DNA from: Pseudomonadota bacterium
GTDB lineage: Bacteria; Pseudomonadota; Alphaproteobacteria; Rhizobiales; Xanthobacteraceae
Direction of reading: 5' to 3'
NCBI GenBank assembly: GCA_023390695.1
Contig: JAEWCJ010000491.1
Coordinates: forward strand, 1 to 7,492
Length of the DNA: 7,492 nucleotides
Program-made: the position numbers and the translations under genes
Shown: piece after piece, positions 5,754-7,492 of the stretch
Numbering within the stretch: position 1 is the first letter of the stretch
How the letters are laid out: each line of letters starts with the position of its first letter
Notes under the pieces: model-generated
Database searches by the model: none
Seen by the model: the letters and a program-made list of their open reading frames with translations, nothing else
Told to the model about the DNA's origin: nothing

Positions 5754-5884
5754 GCCGCTGTCTCATTTCGGGGCAGGCCGTTTACCTTCACAGACAAATT
5801 TGAAGTTAAATTTGGGTGAGACTTGCTTTACCCCGCCGGTCCCTGACGCGTATGGTCCGGGTCGATTGGGTGAGGCGTAAAAAA

Positions 5885-6403
5885 ATGTCGGAAAATTCCG
5901 TTCGGGATTCCGAGCCGGTCCTGTTCAAGGAAAAGCTCGCGAATTCGCAGGCATTCTCGAATCTGTTCAGGGACGGCATGGCGCTGGTCGAGGAGACCGC
6001 GGCCTATCTCGACGGTCCCGGACGCAAGGAATCCAAAGAGCTGAGCCGTGCTGCGGCGCTCGTCTATGCGACCGAAAGCATGCGGCTGACCACGCGGCTG
6101 ATGCAGCTCGCGTCCTGGCTGCTGCTGCATCGCGCGGTCCGCGAAGGCGAGATGTCGCTGGCCCAGGTCAACCAGGAGAAGACCAAGGTCAAGCTCTCGG
6201 CCGGCCATCCGGCCGACCCGGACTCGCTGAAATTGCTGCCGGAAGCCCTGAACGGGCTGATCGCCCGCTCGCATATGCTGACCGAGCAGGTGCGGCGTCT
6301 GGACGCCACCATGCATGGTCCGGACGAGCCCGCGGCGCCGAAGAGCAACCCGGTTGAAAGCCAGCTCGGTCTGCTGAAAGCCGCCTTCGAAAGCGGCCGC
6401 TAA
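5885..6403 (+). CDS. rcdA: RcdA family protease adaptor (DUF1465), regulator of CtrA degradation
   Basis: A 172-residue cytoplasmic protein, close to the ~177 residues of Caulobacter RcdA. The family (Pfam DUF1465) includes RcdA, which works with CpdR and PopA to bring the cell-cycle regulator CtrA to the ClpXP protease at the pole. Seen: family blocks GMALVEETAAYLDGPGR (residues 31-47), YATESMRLTTRLMQLASWLL (61-80), LHRAVREGEMS (81-91), and a later helix with NGLIARSHMLTEQVRRLD (123-140). These fit the known three-helix bundle followed by a polar, probably flexible tail (143-160). Start: ATG 5885 has GAGG nine bases ahead; an open frame reaches 5816, but its extra 23 residues are basic and unlike the family. 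Upstream lie an AT dyad (5795-5814) and, beyond a terminator, a CtrA-type box, which would fit feedback by CtrA. Whether the full CpdR-PopA pathway exists in this organism cannot be seen here. Confidence 0.88.
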   Translation: MSENSVRDSEPVLFKEKLANSQAFSNLFRDGMALVEETAAYLDGPGRKESKELSRAAALVYATESMRLTTRLMQLASWLLLHRAVREGEMSLAQVNQEKTKVKLSAGHPADPDSLKLLPEALNGLIARSHMLTEQVRRLDATMHGPDEPAAPKSNPVESQLGLLKAAFESGR

Positions 6404-6432
6404 CGGCGGGCCCGGAGCGAGCCGGACAAACA

Positions 6433-6458
6433 AAAACCCCCGCGAAAGCGGGGGTTTT
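6433..6458. terminator. Bidirectional intrinsic terminator between rcdA and rpmE
   Basis: AAAACCCCCGC (6433-6443), a GAAA tetraloop (6444-6447), and GCGGGGGTTTT (6448-6458) make an 11-bp stem with an A tract on one side and a T tract on the other. It works in both directions in principle and sits 29 bases after the rcdA stop and 24 bases after the rpmE stop on the opposite strand, so it should end both convergent transcripts. Confidence 0.93.
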
Positions 6459-6482
6459 GCATTAAAGCCGGAAGGAAGGCGA

Positions 6483-6713
6483 TTACTTCGCGTCCTTCAT
6501 GAAGCCCGAGAACTTCTTCTGGAAGCGCGACAGGCGGCCGCCGCGGTCAAGCAATTGCTGCGAGCCGCCGGTCCAGGCCGGATGCGACTTCGGGTCGATA
6601 TCCAGTTGCATCGTGTCGCCGGCCTTGCCCCAGGTGGTGCGGGTCGTGAACTCGGTGCCGTCGGTCATTTTGACCGTGATGGTGTGATAATCGGGATGAA
6701 TCTCGGACTTCAT
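6483..6713 (-). CDS. rpmE: 50S ribosomal protein L31, type A, without zinc-binding cysteines
   Basis: A 76-residue basic protein of the large ribosomal subunit, near the usual length of alphaproteobacterial L31. Seen: the conserved start [19 protein letters not shown] (1-19), [18 protein letters not shown] (23-40), the hallmark [21 protein letters not shown] (44-64, with GG pairs and DRGGR) and a lysine-rich end. There is no cysteine, so it cannot hold the zinc bound by the CxxC type of L31; this is the common form in Rhizobiales and needs no special explanation. The start is fixed by the family N-terminus; the ribosome site is modest (GGAA about nine bases upstream). It is a single-gene unit with a predicted promoter at 6776-6804 and a shared terminator. 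Confidence 0.97.
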   Translation of the reverse strand: MKSEIHPDYHTITVKMTDGTEFTTRTTWGKAGDTMQLDIDPKSHPAWTGGSQQLLDRGGRLSRFQKKFSGFMKDAK

Positions 6714-6775
6714 GGCCTTGCTTTCCGCGCGGAGGGCCGCGCTCGACGCTGCGGGTTGAATTGGGATTGGACGGG

Positions 6776-6804
6776 TCTATAGCCCACGCCGTCATCCCAG
6801 ACAA
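6776..6804 (-). promoter_or_regulatory. Predicted housekeeping-sigma promoter for rpmE
   Basis: On the minus strand, TTGTCT (bases 6804-6799) and TATAGA (6781-6776) are separated by exactly 17 bases. With flanking bases they read CTTGTC and CTATAG, close to the alphaproteobacterial housekeeping pattern CTTGAC-N17-CTATAT. The start of transcription would be near 6769, giving a leader of about 56 bases before rpmE. Confidence 0.6.
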
Positions 6805-6882
6805 GCCGGGTGGCAGATCAGCCTTGCGCCCGCCGATTCCACACGGCATTCAAGCTCTTATACGAGGGTCGGAGTGGCTGGA

Positions 6883-7492
6883 ATGGCGCTGATGCCGGAA
6901 CGCGGAAAATCGGATTGGGACCAGGCCGGGGGGAGCGCTCCCGCAGAGGCGGAGGTCTCCGGCCGCCGGCCGCTACGGCCTCTGCTGCTGCTGGCGCCCT
7001 ATGTGACCCGCTACAAGGGCCGGGCGCTGGCGGCCTTGCTGGCGCTGACGGCGGCCGCCCTGGCGACCCTGGCGGTGCCGATCGCGCTGCGCCGCATGAT
7101 CGATTACGGCTTTTCCGGCGATCGCGCGCTGATTGACAATTACTTCGCGGTGATGATCGGCGTCGTGTTCGTGCTGGCGATGGCGAGCGCGCTGCGCTTC
7201 TATCTCGTGACCACCCTGGGCGAGCGCATCGTGTCCGATCTGCGCTCGGAAGTGTTTGCGCATCTCACTAGTCTATCCGCCGCCTTTTTCGACCGCTCGC
7301 AGACCGGCGAGATGATGTCGCGGCTGACCGCGGACACGACGCAGATCAAGGCCGCCGTCGGCGCCTCGATCTCGATCGTGTTGCGCAATCTGTTCCTGTT
7401 CCTCGGCGGCGCCACCATGATGGTGGTCACGTCGCCGAAACTCTCGCTTTATGTGCTGGCGGTGATCCCGATCATCGTGCTGCCGCTGGTCG
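6883..7492 (+). CDS. ABC exporter, N-terminal transmembrane domain (runs off the right edge)
   Basis: The first 203 codons are present, with no stop before the window ends. Seen: a polar N-terminal tail (1-30); membrane helices at roughly 46-68, 86-111, 166-184 and 187-203; and between helices 2 and 3 the cytoplasmic signature of type IV ABC exporters (GERIVSDLRSEVFAHL at 113-128, FFDRSQTGEMMSRLTADT at 135-152), where QTGE and SRLTxDT are characteristic. The full protein should be a ~600-residue half-transporter with a C-terminal ATPase domain, acting as a dimer in the inner membrane, of the MsbA/LmrA/ABCB10-like group. The substrate cannot be predicted from this part. Start: ATG 6883 has GGAG eight bases ahead; ATG 6892 (MPERGK) is a weaker choice. 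It is divergent from rpmE, separated by 169 bases. Confidence 0.9.
   Translation, partial: MALMPERGKSDWDQAGGSAPAEAEVSGRRPLRPLLLLAPYVTRYKGRALAALLALTAAALATLAVPIALRRMIDYGFSGDRALIDNYFAVMIGVVFVLAMASALRFYLVTTLGERIVSDLRSEVFAHLTSLSAAFFDRSQTGEMMSRLTADTTQIKAAVGASISIVLRNLFLFLGGATMMVVTSPKLSLYVLAVIPIIVLPLV

Larger units (their letters stand above)
5563..5884. other. 322-base non-coding region between DUF1192 and rcdA
   Basis: This is the only gene-free stretch over 300 bases. From 5577 to 5656 it is strikingly AT-rich against a GC-rich background and carries repeated TTAAC/AAACTT elements, including a CtrA-type box. AACGATC occurs twice 21 bp apart (5570-5576, 5591-5597). From 5660 to 5753 it is compact, structured and ends in an intrinsic terminator (candidate small RNA). 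From 5754 to 5884 it is the rcdA leader or promoter region, with the AT dyad CAAATTT-N6-AAATTTG (5795-5814). Only one weak 23-codon reading frame is seen (5655-5726). Confidence 0.8.

Noticed and set aside
6724..6733. TCCGCGCGGA palindrome in the rpmE leader, considered as an autoregulatory L31 leader structure.
   Set aside because: A short GC-only palindrome is expected by chance in such DNA, and I see no larger fold resembling a known L31 leader.
6858..6863. TTATAC considered as a -10 element for the ABC exporter gene.
   Set aside because: No acceptable -35 element lies 16-18 bases upstream, so it is too weak to list as a promoter.

Overview
The window looks like chromosomal core DNA from an alphaproteobacterium of the Bradyrhizobium/Rhodopseudomonas/Afipia group (Nitrobacteraceae). 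The evidence is the high GC content with AT-rich intergenic gaps, the presence of an RcdA-family gene, a palindromic intergenic repeat of a type I associate with these genomes, and the gene order quinone oxidoreductase - DUF1192 - rcdA - rpmE - ABC exporter, which I recall from the group. I could not search a database, so the genus is inferred. I see no insertion sequence, phage gene, tRNA, rRNA or CRISPR array.

Layout, left to right. The left edge holds the first ~60 codons of an exported protein on the minus strand, probably a DsbD N-terminal-domain protein, divergent from yqgE (UPF0301). yqgE converges on a large membrane-bound cyclic-di-GMP signalling gene on the minus strand. A ~120 bp compound palindromic repeat lies between them. 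The signalling protein has a signal peptide, a periplasmic domain, seven membrane helices, a PAS domain, a degenerate GGDEF domain (SGDQF) and an EAL domain with all catalytic residues, so it is predicted to be a phosphodiesterase. Upstream of it, on the same strand, is a PIG3-type NAD(P)H quinone oxidoreductase, which diverges from a small DUF1192 gene. The protease-adaptor gene rcdA follows, then a bidirectional terminator, rpmE (ribosomal protein L31) on the minus strand, and the 5' part of an ABC exporter running off the right edge.

The most interesting part is the 322-base gap between DUF1192 and rcdA. It holds an AT-rich stretch with a near-perfect CtrA box (TTAAC-N6-TTAAA). About 25 bases further on, a compact structured segment begins, with two small hairpins, pyrimidine-rich CTCCTG and CCTCCC motifs and a strong intrinsic terminator (8-bp stem plus T8). 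Together these look like a CtrA-controlled small RNA gene of about 94 nt, next to rcdA, whose family product delivers CtrA to ClpXP. The same segment can also be read as a 23-codon GTG-initiated ORF ending in the terminator stem. I consider this less likely.

Functional links: DUF1192/rcdA and the candidate RNA suggest a cell-cycle (CtrA) locus. The nearby c-di-GMP phosphodiesterase could be related, because in Caulobacter the adaptor PopA joins c-di-GMP to RcdA and CtrA degradation. That link rests on proximity alone. The other genes look like independent housekeeping units with their own promoters and terminators.
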